DNA of 64,000 bases. It comes from Prevotella sp. 885 (lineage in GTDB: Bacteria; Bacteroidota; Bacteroidia; Bacteroidales; Bacteroidaceae). Below are positions 9,801 to 18,300 of the stretch, in pieces. Under the pieces are notes generated by a model. It had not been told where the DNA came from. It searched no databases and saw only the letters and a program-made list of their open reading frames with translations. A program made the position numbers and the translations under genes. The stretch lies in assembly GCF_002265625.1 (NCBI RefSeq), contig NZ_NOVE01000013.1, positions 1-64,000 on the forward strand, in the 5' to 3' direction. Within the stretch, counting starts at the first letter, position 1. The number at the start of each line of letters is the position of its first letter.

Positions 9801-10312
9801 TAGCTGTAACGGTCATACCACGTGTCTGCGGTGTTGTGCAGGGCATCGGCAAGGCGAGATGGGTTGATGTTATTGTCATTATATGCTGTAGATTTGGCTT
9901 GCTCGTCCGGGACGCCGATTACAGAGCGTGATATGCATCCTCCTCCAAGCAGCGACCATCCGAGACCGGTCTCGCAATGTTCGTCGTCTGCCTTGATGCC
10001 TGCGGCGTGGTACGAAAGGGTTATGGGCAGACTGTAGCCGCCGACGGACATGGTGTAAAGAGGGATGTTTACTGAGAGTACGCCGGTGTTGAGGGCTACC
10101 GGGTGGTCCATGTAACGGCGCATCTGGGCAGCTTCAGGCGAAGGCAGCACGGTGCCGTCCGAAAGCGTATAAGGCACATTCAGAGTGCCGTTATTGATGA
10201 GTTCGGAGGGTGTAGGATTCTGCGAATATGCAGCAGGAGACACAAATATAATGGACAGTACAGCAAGTATCGTATACTTGACAGACCAAGGAAGATGCCT
10301 TACCTTTTTCAT
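3845..10312 (-). CDS. RHS/YD-repeat polymorphic toxin, 2155 residues
   Basis: This is a very large secreted protein. It begins with a hydrophobic signal peptide (about residues 1-31, ending AAYSQ) and a SpvB/TcdB-like N-terminal region (PLYTMSVGGYSLPITLSYHAAG, GLGWSL). Many YD repeats follow, for example GYTFSYDGMSRL, EYTYDANGNML and TYSYEGNQV. The RHS core ends at about residue 1926 with the typical DHLGSNRL, YYPFGA, ARWYDPIVGRWMVTDP and YCYTGNNPIRFSDPNG motifs. The last 230 residues differ: a Gly/Ala/Val-rich segment (about 1960-2035), a Ser/Asn/Gln linker, then a small tip ending VYTNGKNYITPDVDGHNGG and RMGTYN. The tip resembles the Ntox21-type toxin domain by memory. RHS shells encapsulate and deliver C-terminal toxins. 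The DNA for the tip is AT-rich compared with the shell, suggesting tip exchange. A T9SS-cargo gene lies 32 bases upstream. Confidence 0.85.
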   Translation of the reverse strand: MKKVRHLPWSVKYTILAVLSIIFVSPAAYSQNPTPSELINNGTLNVPYTLSDGTVLPSPEAAQMRRYMDHPVALNTGVLSVNIPLYTMSVGGYSLPITLSYHAAGIKADDEHCETGLGWSLLGGGCISRSVIGVPDEQAKSTAYNDNNINPSRLADALHNTADTWYDRYSYSFAGYSGSFIIQGGRILQLPQTDLIIAFCDSRDEGVRNFCITTPDGDRYYFTEREHTRYNYIRRIYQTTDKNTPFYEAVTAWHLSRIITANNTDTISYEYEKEPFSRYDFQKSADYRSYCQPNRGKVTESVGNSSDGLSPFVHNEYPDKRILTAISSRTCSIKFIHAKFSSTNYHTINGMSVLSPDSETVRKVSFTYTSTNDGRVLLSGMSVKDGNRLIDKQKFEYFPGQESKHTDLFGYNNYNPSHPERTSFSVLDTDGKISMLRIPYLNSAKGYTLKKITDGLGTTTTFEYEQSACDSLLLPDDRNVSANNTGTVTNPDVGIKPSDDYKKPSKEYEKGPAPVIPGTDAPDFTLPEDSVYYYVSIGLRIKSVTVTDPITKRKRIREFSYSNPVCTFPLKSLRPSSFISIGGTIIYQSMLASYTTGATFTTSCRTPGAQLENATVYYGCVTEKTSGTSLDKPVLTKYMFDTSNVQNTYIVNSLRIIDMKYRNERYLGYPIKTSHTEDGAYVCAERVFGPQILDGHVRESFWEKAPLVSKTTYRCTDNGYEPMERTVNRYSTDLDAPINTGLYVEGLTRIVMSGNPREVYESNDDFNYFPVSIISGRLFKDSTIVTTFNEDGTSRTVAAAYRYDGRDKKKELYGVSSTDDLSASYLHVLQSVRLSCGNSTVERNWYRSANMKTAFYRAVSSKGMRMLPVMEKYISDDNDTVIVRNDYAYFGTNGSVFPSLSSITHRGTEVARQEFLDYDCRGNLLATRINSGVPTSYMWDTEASLPVAAIKGGIVTASPKAAETALSSDSVLVTRYAYRPLVGCTAISYPNTRTVSYGYDGGRLSTISDTGGNVVKSYDYAIYSEKRLKGCNSVTEHTYTSARKGTSVTTSTYYDSFGCPVNVVARGASTDSRDLATLTEYDALDRTVKEWLAVPCSAANGPISRDDFLEKSSSEYDDSLAFRESQYELSPSAEAVRILQPGVAFSKRPYTTSFVGNRQSDAMYRCQRFVQSSDYTFRTLGSYADGELAVVKTVDADNRTVLTFTDWKGNKVLERHVMDGSSGVTADTYYVYDALGKLRFVLPPALDGMTETGGNSWDIRSCVPLRQYAYFYRYDDRMLLVEKKLPGADPVYYINDITGNTVFSQDGNLRKRNRWNFSIPDRFGRTAVEGLCGAPDAAAVEGMFVRVAKTDYANAASSICSTGYCSNIVLQAPSLLTADYYDDYRFLTLRQFEGLNRMDNRNARGLKTGTMTAVLEPATVYLNSPTDKSKATPSEICSVVSYDSEDRIACVETSNILGGKDRTVTEYTFSGKPLSMAVTHTAAGKLTAEESYGYTYDALDRPLQTRYSINNGQSVTLADNRYDELGRLQSDRRNGSASLATEYSYNLHGMPTRISTPLYTESLFYEQPHNGSTPQYGGNISAIDWSVADESDTYGKRGYTFSYDGMSRLTAAGYLENGKLNNHFSTSYKYDLMGNILTLRREGLLDSGDYGTIDDLTYSYEGNQVVKIDDAADESPNYSGAMHFRDAANEETEYTYDANGNMLTDSNKGITSIEYNVLDLPQSINIKPNVLGNSDNNVCYTYSADGTKIRSTYKKGNSQVLPYRPKPSSSIKTNGMVTPMVRLLENNYYYCSNLVYNNDRLSTILFDGGYASVDEGGGIVMHFYVKDHLGSNRLVVDGNGNIEEVNHYYPFGALMGDRCGVSRNKYKYIGKELDTMYGWNMQDHEARWYDPIVGRWMVTDPLQEKYFDSSLYCYTGNNPIRFSDPNGQDWWDKVIGFWAAIADNATGGLTNIRTYAGRNVSDPKDFNAGLTTGDLASLTVGSIESGTGATMVASGTTITTVGLVAEGPSVGTSTVAVVAGGAVLKTGVVLTAHGAVMMANAGKNLTNKNGHINANSSNSTQKSSQPKNTGKNTVIFTQGKGSKATRIKTPIPDGYRKIKGFSHGIPVYTNGKNYITPDVDGHNGGIWKMGKSVKALQNKHTRMGTYNAILKRIGD

Positions 10313-10344
10313 ACCTTACATTTTTATGAATTGAACTACAAGGA

Positions 10345-11472
10345 TTACTGAATGTTGAATTTCTCGGACGATACGCTGCCGTTTGCATTGATATAAAGGA
10401 CGTACTGGCCTCTTGGCAAACCGGCGCAGCTGATGTCTATGGAGTTATTCTCGCCTGGTTGGTAGTCGCCTGTGAAGGAACGGAATGCCATGCCCTCAGA
10501 ATTGGAAAGGACGAACGACACCGATGCCGGGCTGTTGACGGTGAACTCCACATGTATGTTTCTGCCGCTATCGTCCATGCTGCAATGATAGTCCATAATA
10601 TTGTCGTCGGCCGCCTTTGACGGTTTTATGTAAGGCACATACGTCCCGTCCTTTACCTTCCGGCGTACCTCAATATTTGCCTCGTCAAGGTCAAGGTTTT
10701 CCTGTTCTTCGAGAGGACAGCATAAGGAATATTCTGCCACAGCCTCTCCTCTGTATGAATACAGGCAACGCTCCGCCACGGGATAACGATAGCCCGGCGC
10801 ATACCATCGGTAAAAGTCTTCCTGCAATACTAAAGAGTCGCTGTTTATGCATGCCCGAATGCTGTCATCCGAAAAAACGCCGTAGTCGGACGGCACTTGC
10901 TCACGTGGAAAATAACTCACGTTCTCACGGCGGAGCGCATGCAGGCATATAACGTTATGCAGCGTGTCACCGTCTGCCGTAACAAGAGAGCCCAGCTCGT
11001 CTGCGCTAAGCGAATAGCTGCCACATGAGCGCACACGCAGCTTGTCGCAGAAAGTGCCCGTGCCATGGAACATTCCGCTTATACGATCGCCATAAGAGAT
11101 AGGGAACATAAGATATGTCTGAGGCAGGTCATAATGTATATATGTCTGATTGTCCTCCCTTACTGATAGTTTCAAGGCATTGTCCTCAATGGAGAAATGG
11201 TTTAAGGCATTGCGTTCTGAGAAGTAAATATTGCAGAGAGAATCCTTTGACTGGTAGAATTTCTGTAAAACCGTAATATCGTCATCCTTCCTATGAATTG
11301 TCCATAGCTTTGCCTCCTTACTGTCTGTTCTCTCTTCCGTCAACAAGCACAATTCCTTCTTTATGACATCACCGCTACGGAACATGTTATGCAGCATGTC
11401 CACCTGTTGTGCAGTACAAAAAACGAATGAGCGGCACAGCATACACAATATTATGAAAACAGACTTTCCCAT
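10345..11472 (-). CDS. Secreted protein with T9SS type A sorting domain
   Basis: This 375-residue protein has a signal peptide (about residues 1-21, ending CTAQQ). Its central region has no recognised family and carries scattered cysteines. The last 70 or so residues form a type IX secretion C-terminal domain: SPASVSFVLSNSEGM, then GENNSIDIS, GLPRGQYVLYI and SSEKF. Such domains direct export through the T9SS and attachment to the cell surface. The gene precedes the RHS gene by 32 bases on the same strand, so the two are probably one operon. Such partner genes are often seen before Bacteroidota RHS genes, but the exact role of this one is unknown. Confidence 0.75.
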   Translation of the reverse strand: MGKSVFIILCMLCRSFVFCTAQQVDMLHNMFRSGDVIKKELCLLTEERTDSKEAKLWTIHRKDDDITVLQKFYQSKDSLCNIYFSERNALNHFSIEDNALKLSVREDNQTYIHYDLPQTYLMFPISYGDRISGMFHGTGTFCDKLRVRSCGSYSLSADELGSLVTADGDTLHNVICLHALRRENVSYFPREQVPSDYGVFSDDSIRACINSDSLVLQEDFYRWYAPGYRYPVAERCLYSYRGEAVAEYSLCCPLEEQENLDLDEANIEVRRKVKDGTYVPYIKPSKAADDNIMDYHCSMDDSGRNIHVEFTVNSPASVSFVLSNSEGMAFRSFTGDYQPGENNSIDISCAGLPRGQYVLYINANGSVSSEKFNIQ

Positions 11473-11498
11473 AAGGTATGGTTTTGTTTTATAAATTA

Positions 11499-11506
11499 CA
11501 AAATTA
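11499..11506 (-). promoter_or_regulatory. -7 box of the RHS operon
   Basis: The plus strand reads CAAAATTA, that is TAATTTTG on the minus strand, matching TAnnTTTG 26 bases upstream of the ATG at 11472. No good -33 TTTG lies at the usual distance, so the match is partial. Confidence 0.4.
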
Positions 11507-11656
11507 ATGAAATAATGTATAGGGTGTATGCGGGAAGTTGTTCTTTTAACAAAATTTGCACAAGAAAGAAAAGGGGCAATTACTCAGCATATGCCTTCTT
11601 GCCTAAAAAACATGTCTTCATGTCTTCTTGTCTAAAAAACGTCTTCTTGTCCGGCA

Positions 11657-12042
11657 TGCAAATATCGTACAAAGAGTAAAAAGCTGTTACAAAATAAAAA
11701 TTGATTCTAGAGTTCCGGATTGCTGTTTTTACGGTGTTTTGCTGTGCAAACAGCACCCGAGCTTAACAATAGCGCCACTTTTATCATGCAATAGTGCCAC
11801 TATTAGAGTGTAAAAGTGGCGCTATTGCATGATAAAAGTGGCACTATTGTAGTGTAAAAGTGGCGCTATTGCAACCCAATGATGCTTTTTGGCTCCGTCA
11901 TTCATTGCACATTTCTCTTCTCAGCAGCATAATCAGCTGTATGTCAACCCACTATCGCTGCACGCTCAAAACTCAAGAATTTCGCACCAAAGATTTTGTT
12001 GTGCGCTGAACGAGGAGTATTGAGCGTTAGAAATGCAAATAT
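11657..12042 (+). repeat. Long repeat R, copy 1 (386 bp)
   Basis: This is a non-coding repeat bounded on both sides by TGCAAATAT in the same orientation. Its order is TGCAAATATCGTAC, a GTTACAAAATAAAAAT block, an inverted-repeat core, a block TTGCAACCCAA-GATGC, then GCTGCACGCTCAAAACTCAA, and finally GCGCTGAACGAGGAGTATTG before the closing boundary. In this copy the core is a 35-bp stem (11767-11801 with 11815-11849) with only two mismatched positions. Related copies are at 28750-28973 (partial), 36881-37268 and 55613-56000. A GC-rich hairpin follows directly (about 12050). No convincing gene is present. Confidence 0.8.
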
Positions 12043-12169
12043 AGTCTTCGGCGGAACCTCCGATGAGTTAGAAGTTTGGAATTTTGAGTTTGGAATTGTG
12101 CGCCAAGGAGCATTGAGATCGGTGATATTACAAATGAGCTTGCAGTTTATCGGTGAGTTTGCTGCGGTA

Positions 12170-12668
12170 GGCAGGGCTTTGACAAAAACCTTTCTCCACA
12201 GTCCGTTTATGCTTTTCGAGCCTTCGGCAATTCCTTTATGGTATATATGGTCTTATGAGAACAAGTTCTCACGCCCATATATGCCATAAATGAATGAGAG
12301 GCTTTCGCCTCTCTCGAAAAGCACAAACGGAAAAAACCGTTCAAAACACAAGGTTACAAGAGGATGTGTAAAATTAAACAAATTGAGGAAAAAGGGCAAA
12401 TAGTAGGAGCTAATGCCCGCGGCTCCTACTATTTGTATTACTTATTACGTTTTTTCCAAAATTTCTTTAGTTTTGATACCTTCTGCATCCTTGTGTTTTT
12501 ATATGTTTTTCCGATTATGGGCGCGTGCTGTGCACAAATAAAAGGCTTTACATTAGGTTGTCGAGAACATGGTTCTCGTAAGACCTAATGTAAAGCCTTT
12601 TATTTAAATCCGATAGGATTTGCGCCCATAAGCGGCATGTGGAGAAAGGTTTTTGTCAAAGCCATACC
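12170..12668. mobile_element. Palindromic two-module element, copy A (499 bp)
   Basis: The terminal inverted repeats are 12170-12200 and 12638-12668 (GGCAGGGCTTTGACAAAAAC at the left; 29 of 31 positions pair), and both ends are flanked by TA. The left module has an 18-bp closing stem (12203-12220 with 12313-12330; 16 of 18 paired), a small hairpin at 12220-12228, a long hairpin (12235-12250 with 12275-12290, tip GAGAAC-GTTCTC) and a 7-bp hairpin at 12296-12313. The right module repeats this plan: closing stem 12511-12524 with 12622-12635, hairpin 12525-12535, a 23-bp hairpin (12536-12558 with 12583-12605, tip CGAGAAC-GTTCTCG) and a 6-bp hairpin at 12606-12621. Between them are a stem (12343-12353 with 12489-12499) and a 14-bp hairpin (12397-12410 with 12422-12435). 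It looks non-coding, like a MITE with unusually ordered internal structure. Confidence 0.8.
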
Positions 12669-12671
12669 TAA

Positions 12672-12794
12672 CCGGATTTCGCTGATAAATTCCTGTTTAT
12701 CGGCTTTTCGTTGGCGTCCGCCACCTTCACCCTCTTCATCTTCCCGCTCATTGTGGAAGCGGTGTATAAGAGAGTGAACATAAAGAATATATAA
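12672..12794 (+). pseudogene. C-terminal scrap of a membrane protein
   Basis: An open frame with no start codon runs from just after element A to a TAA at 12792-12794. It reads a hydrophobic segment (FIGFSLASATFTLFIFPLIV) followed by a short basic tail. This looks like the last transmembrane helix of a larger protein whose upstream part is missing, possibly displaced by the neighbouring element. The family is not recognised. Confidence 0.35.
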
Positions 12795-12811
12795 GATATA
12801 ACGGAAAAGAT

Positions 12812-12866
12812 GCTTGAAATGGGGCGGTAACTATATTTTTTTTTGAGTTACCGCCCCAGTTCAAGC
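12812..12866. terminator. Strong interrupted hairpin with T-rich loop
   Basis: GCTTGAA (12812-12818) and GGGGCGGTAACT (12821-12832) pair exactly with AGTTACCGCCCC (12846-12857) and TTCAAGC (12860-12866). There is a 2-base bulge on each side and a 13-base loop made mostly of T. It could terminate read-through from the left before the GH3 operon, but the T-run is in the loop and not after the stem. Confidence 0.45.
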
Positions 12867-12996
12867 TGTTTTTATCTGCAAGCCCATTACTTTACGTCCA
12901 CTTTATTGCATACACATCAAAACTTAACCTTCATTGATTATCAGCGCTTTAAGAAAGATTACAGTCTAATATCATCCACTTTTTAAACACTCACTC

Positions 12997-13027
12997 TTTT
13001 ATTTTTAGTAGCTGAATGCTAAATTTG
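12997..13027 (+). promoter_or_regulatory. Promoter of the beta-glucan utilisation operon
   Basis: TAAATTTG at 13020-13027 matches the TAnnTTTG -7 box. A TTTT at 12997-13000, 19 bases upstream, is a weak -33. The implied transcript start near 13034 lies downstream of the first ATG of the open frame (13016) and supports the start at 13064. Confidence 0.6.
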
Positions 13028-13063
13028 CAGTCAACAACTAAAAACCATTACTTACACATTATC

Positions 13064-15313
13064 ATGAGACATATCATAACATCTTGCTTGATTGCGGTGT
13101 GTGCTATGACAGCCAATGCTCAGCAGACACCTGTTTATCTGGACGATACACAGCCCATAGAGCAACGCATCGACGATGCTCTCTCACGTATGACTCTTCA
13201 GGAGAAGATTCGCGTCATCCATGCGCAGAGCAAATTCTCGTCTGCCGGAATACCGCGTTTGGGATTTCCCGACTTCTGGACTGACGACGGTCCTCACGGT
13301 GTACGCCCCGACGTGCTGTGGGACGAGTGGGAACAGGCGGGACAGACCAACGACTCATGCGTGGCGTTTCCTGCGCTGACGTGTCTTGCCGCCACATGGA
13401 ATCCTGACCTTGCCGCACTCTATGGCAAGAGTCTCGGCGAGGAAGCTCTCTATCGCGGCAAGGACATGATTCTCGGACCGGGCGTCAACATCTATCGCAC
13501 TCCGCTCGGAGGACGCAACTTCGAGTATATGGGCGAGGACCCTTATCTGGCTTCCACGATGGTGGTGCCTTACATACGGGGAATGCAGTCGATGGGAGTT
13601 TCGTCATGCGTCAAGCATTACTGCCTTAACAATGACGAGGAATATCGCTTTAATGTGAACGTCATAGTCAGCGACCGCGCTCTGCATGAGATTTATCTGC
13701 CGGCGTTCAAGGCAGCCGTAGAGCAAGGAAAGGCTTGGGCGATTATGGGCGCATACAACCTCTACAAGAACGAGCATAACTGCCACAACCAGTATACGCT
13801 AAACCGCATTCTGAAGGGCGACTGGGCGTTTGACGGCGTGGTGGTGAGCGACTGGGGCGGATGTCACGATACTGATCAGGCTGTGAAGAACGGACTGGAC
13901 ATGGAGTTCGGCTCATGGACCAACGGTCTGTCAGCAGGCACAAGCAACGCTTACGATAACTATTATCTTGCCACACCATATCTTAAAGGTATCAAGAGCG
14001 GCAAGTACACCACCAAGGAACTTGACGACAAGGTGCGCCGTGTGCTGCGCCTCTTCTTCCGTACGACGATGAACAGACAGCGTCCTCACAGCTTCCTCTG
14101 CTCTGAATCGCACTACGAAGCGGCCCGTAAGATAGCAGACGAGGGCATCGTGCTCCTCCAGAACCGCAACAACGTGCTGCCCATCGACCGCAACAAGGCG
14201 AAGCGCATACTCGTTGTAGGCGAAAACGCCATCAAGATGATGACCGTCGGCGGCGGTTCGTCGTCGTTGAAGGTGCAGCGTGAGACGCTTCCCATTGACG
14301 GACTGAGAGCCAAACTCGGAAGTTCGGCAGAGATTGATTATGCCCGAGGCTACGTGGGTGACGTGACGGGCGAATATAATGGAGTGGAGACAGGTCAGAA
14401 TCTGAAGGACAACCGCTCCGCTGACCAGCTCATTGCAGAGGCTGTGGAGAAGGCCAAAAACGCCGACTATGTCATTATGGTGGGCGGACTGAACAAGTCG
14501 GACTATCAGGACTGCGAAGGACACGACCGCAAGCAGTATGAACTGCCGTACGACCAGAACCGCCTCATCGAGGCTCTCGCAAAGGTTACGGACCGCCTTA
14601 TCTACGTAAACGTGTCGGGCAACGCTGTGGCAATGCCTTGGAAAAACAAGGTTCCTGCCATCGTACAGAGTTGGTTTATAGGTTCGGAAGCAGGCAACGC
14701 CATCGCCGATGTGCTGACAGGCGACGCCAATCCGAGCGGCAAGCTGCCCTTTACATGGTACGGAAGCCTCAACGACTGCGGCGCACACGCCCTGAAAACT
14801 TATCCCGGCACATGGCGCAACACCGATGACAAGGCAGCAGGAGCAGACCGTATCATCGACGAAGAATATAAGGAAGGCATATACGTGGGTTATCGCTGGA
14901 CAGAGAAGAACCGCATAAAGCCGACATTTGCTTTCGGACACGGACTAAGTTACACCTCTTTCAGCATCAGCGACCTGCGCCAGTCTGCCAAAGAGATGAC
15001 ACGCGACAGCAAGCTGACATTCACCGTAACCGTCAAGAACACCGGCACGAAGCGTGGCGCAGAGACCGTACAGCTCTACGTAAAGGACGTGAAAGCATCG
15101 GTGGACCGTCCCGTAAAGGAGCTCAAAGGATTCAAGAAGGTATGGCTCAATCCCGGCGAACAGCAGGACGTGGACATCACCATCGACAATACAGCCCTCG
15201 CCTTCTACGACGAAACCTCAAGCTCATGGAAGTCGGAGAACGGCTTATTTGAGGCTCTCATAGGCAACGCCTCGGACAATGTCACGCTGAAGACACGCTT
15301 CACACTCAAATAA
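13064..15313 (+). CDS. GH3 glycosidase, first gene of the beta-glucan locus
   Basis: This roughly 749-residue exo-acting glycosidase has a signal peptide (MRHIITSCLIAVCAMTANAQ). The GH3 N-terminal barrel shows GPGVNIYRTPLGGRNFEYMG and a VKHYCLNNDEEYR segment, with the nucleophile Asp in VVSDWGG (near residue 262). The alpha/beta C-terminal domain follows (KRILVVGENA, MVGGLN), then a FnIII-like domain (TFTVTVKNTGTKRGAETVQLY). The family releases terminal beta-glucose, xylose or related sugars in the periplasm. The open frame can begin at 13016, but the ATG at 13064 starts the signal peptide and sits after the promoter match. It is followed 53 bases later by the SusC gene, so it belongs to the same locus. 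Confidence 0.9.
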   Translation: MRHIITSCLIAVCAMTANAQQTPVYLDDTQPIEQRIDDALSRMTLQEKIRVIHAQSKFSSAGIPRLGFPDFWTDDGPHGVRPDVLWDEWEQAGQTNDSCVAFPALTCLAATWNPDLAALYGKSLGEEALYRGKDMILGPGVNIYRTPLGGRNFEYMGEDPYLASTMVVPYIRGMQSMGVSSCVKHYCLNNDEEYRFNVNVIVSDRALHEIYLPAFKAAVEQGKAWAIMGAYNLYKNEHNCHNQYTLNRILKGDWAFDGVVVSDWGGCHDTDQAVKNGLDMEFGSWTNGLSAGTSNAYDNYYLATPYLKGIKSGKYTTKELDDKVRRVLRLFFRTTMNRQRPHSFLCSESHYEAARKIADEGIVLLQNRNNVLPIDRNKAKRILVVGENAIKMMTVGGGSSSLKVQRETLPIDGLRAKLGSSAEIDYARGYVGDVTGEYNGVETGQNLKDNRSADQLIAEAVEKAKNADYVIMVGGLNKSDYQDCEGHDRKQYELPYDQNRLIEALAKVTDRLIYVNVSGNAVAMPWKNKVPAIVQSWFIGSEAGNAIADVLTGDANPSGKLPFTWYGSLNDCGAHALKTYPGTWRNTDDKAAGADRIIDEEYKEGIYVGYRWTEKNRIKPTFAFGHGLSYTSFSISDLRQSAKEMTRDSKLTFTVTVKNTGTKRGAETVQLYVKDVKASVDRPVKELKGFKKVWLNPGEQQDVDITIDNTALAFYDETSSSWKSENGLFEALIGNASDNVTLKTRFTLK

Positions 15314-15366
15314 AAACGCTAACCGCAAGAATAAAAACCTAATAATATATATAAAAATCTAAGTTT

Positions 15367-18300
15367 ATGAGCAAATCCAAGTTATTACTTACAGCCATCG
15401 CCATGACGCTGTCCTCATCGCTCTATGCCCAGAACCATAAGTTCGCAGGAACGGTGGTGGACGCCAACGGCGAACCCATCATCGGAGCAACAGTTAATGT
15501 GAAAGGCTCGAAAGAAAATGCCATAACTGACATAGACGGCCGTTTCTCCATATCAGCAGCTCCCGGACAGACACTTGTCATCAATTACATCGGATTCAGC
15601 CCGCTGGAGACAAAGGCTGCCGACAACATGCAGCTCATGCTCAACGAAGACCGCCAGACGCTTAACGACGTCGTGGTAGTAGGTTACGGCGTGCAGAAGA
15701 AGAGCGTCGTTACGGCTTCCATCGCAAAGGTAAGCGCCGACGACTTGGCTGGCACAGCCCCCGTACGTGTGGACAATGCCCTTAAAGGTCTGGCGTCAGG
15801 CGTAACCGTAACGTCGGCTTCCGGTCAGCCGGGCGCCGCTTCGCAGGTGCGCATCCGCGGTATCGGCACCATCAACGACTCAAACCCGCTCTACATCGTG
15901 GACGGAATGCCCATCGAAGGCGGCATCGACTATCTTAACCCGAGCGACATCCAGTCCATCGAGGTGCTCAAGGATGCAGCTTCGGGCGCCATCTACGGTA
16001 CGCGTGCCGCCAACGGCGTTATCCTCGTCACCACAAAGGGAGGCGAGAAGGGCAAGATGCGCGTCAACTATAACTTCTCTTACGGATGGCAGAACCCGTG
16101 GAAACATCGCGATGTGCTCAACGCCACTGAGTATGCGGTGATGATGAACGAAGGTCTGGTGAACGCAGGACAGGCCCCCATCTACAACGATCCTTACAGC
16201 TACGGCAAGGGAACAGACTGGCAGGACGAGATATTCAATGACAATGCAGGTGTGACAAGCCATGAGGTTAACCTTAGCGGCGCATCAGACCGCGTCAACT
16301 ATTACCTCTCTTTGGGCTATTTCCATCAGGACGGTATCGTCGGTGGCAATTATGACCGCTCCAATTATCGTCGTCTGACAATGCGCAGCAACACCACGTA
16401 CACCGTATTCGACGACCAAAAGGAACGCTCGCTGTTCAACAAGCTCACCGTAGGCGTCAATCTTTCTTACGCCCGCGTCAACAGCAAGTCAATCGATGCC
16501 AACTCGCAGTGGGGCTCGCCGCTTGGCTCGGCTCTCTATCTATCGCCCATCCTCTCCCCCACTGTCAGCGGAGCGGAGGCAGACGCACAGGCAGCTCTCT
16601 ACGGCAAGCAGTATATGCTTTACGACAAGCAGGGACGCATGTTCAGCATTCCGGGCAGCTCTTATCAGGAAATGAACAACCCGCTCGCCATGCTGTCATT
16701 GCCAGGCGACAAGAACTGGAGCCATAAGTTCGTGGCCAACTTCTCCGGCGACCTCAATATCGGCTACGGACTGAAATACCGCATCAGCTATGGTGCAGAC
16801 CTTTCGTTCTGGGGTGCAGACGGATATACACCGCTCTATTATCTCTCTGGCAACAACCGCGCCACCATCACCAACGCTCACCAGTCGAGCAATCGCGGCA
16901 CGGTATGGCAGATAGAGAATGTGCTAACATGGGACCGCCAGTTCGGAAAGCACTCCGTTAACGCAGTGCTCGGACAGAGCGCCATGCAGAATACGGGCAT
17001 GAATCTCTACGGTTCGCTGCAGAACCTCAAGGACATCAACAAGCCCTACATGAACAATACCAACGCAGACCAAAGCCGTGGCGAGATGTCGGCAAGCGGT
17101 GGTCCTGCCTATAAGCACACGCTCAGCTCTTACTTCTTCCGCGCAAGTTATAACTACGGTGAGCGCTATATGGCTCAGGTGACGGTACGTCGCGACGGTT
17201 CGTCACGCTTCGGCGCCAACAACCGCTACGCCACATTCCCCTCATTCTCGCTCGGATGGAACGTCATAAACGAGCCTTACTTCAAGGCTCCAAAGTGGCT
17301 TTCTGCATTGAAGGTGCGCGGAAGCTGGGGTAAGAACGGTAACGACAACATCGGCGACTTCACATACGCCGCATGGACAGCCTCACCTTATAATACAGTA
17401 TGGGGACGCGGCGAGAACGTAGTGAACGGCGTTCAGGCTGGCGCTCTTTCCAATCCCGACCTGAAGTGGGAGGAGAGCATCCAGACCGACCTCGGACTCG
17501 ACCTCGGATTCTTCGACAATGCCCTCACATTCTCTGTAGACTGGTTCAAGAAGAAGACCAGCGGCATGATCATCTCTATGCCCATCCCTAACTATGTAGG
17601 CTCGGAAGCACCGCTCGGCAACGTCGGCGACATGGAGAACAAGGGCGTGGAAATGGAAATCGGATATAAGTGGTACGTCGGCAAAGCAAAGTTCCACGTA
17701 AAGGGCAACGCTTCTTATCTGAAGAACACACTGACCAATCTCGGCAACACATCAGGATACCTCGAGCTTGACAATATGCAGAACACCGGCACCATCACAC
17801 GTGCCACCAACGGTGAGCCGTTCCCATACTTCTATGGATACAAGACCAACGGCATCTTCCAGACTATGGACGAGGTGAAGGCATACGTCAACGACAAGGG
17901 CGACATGCTGCAACCTAACGCCAAGCCCGGCGACGTGCGCTTCGTGGACGTAGACAAGAACGGAACCATTGACGCTGCTGACCGCACAAAGATCGGTAAG
18001 GGTATGCCTGACTGGACATACGGATTCACCTTCGGAGCGGAGTACAAGGGATTCGACTTCATGTTTATGATTCAGGGAACCATCGGCAACGACATCTATG
18101 ACGCCACACGACGCACAGACGTTCGTCCCGCCAACCTGCCGTCATACATGCTCAACCGCTGGACAGGTCCTGGCACAAGCAACAAGTATCCGCGCTTCGT
18201 CGTAGGTGACGGCACCAACTGGCAGAGCTCAGACCTCTACGTCACGGACGGTTCGTATATGCGTCTGAAGAACATTCAGCTCGGCTATACGCTGCCGAAG

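Noticed and set aside
11996-12588. Two small plus-strand frames within repeat R copy 1 and element A
   Set aside because: They cross hairpin stems, are not conserved in frame in the second copies, and have no family resemblance.
13016-13063. Upstream start for the first GH3 gene
   Set aside because: The -7 box lies over and after this ATG, and the signal peptide begins at 13064.
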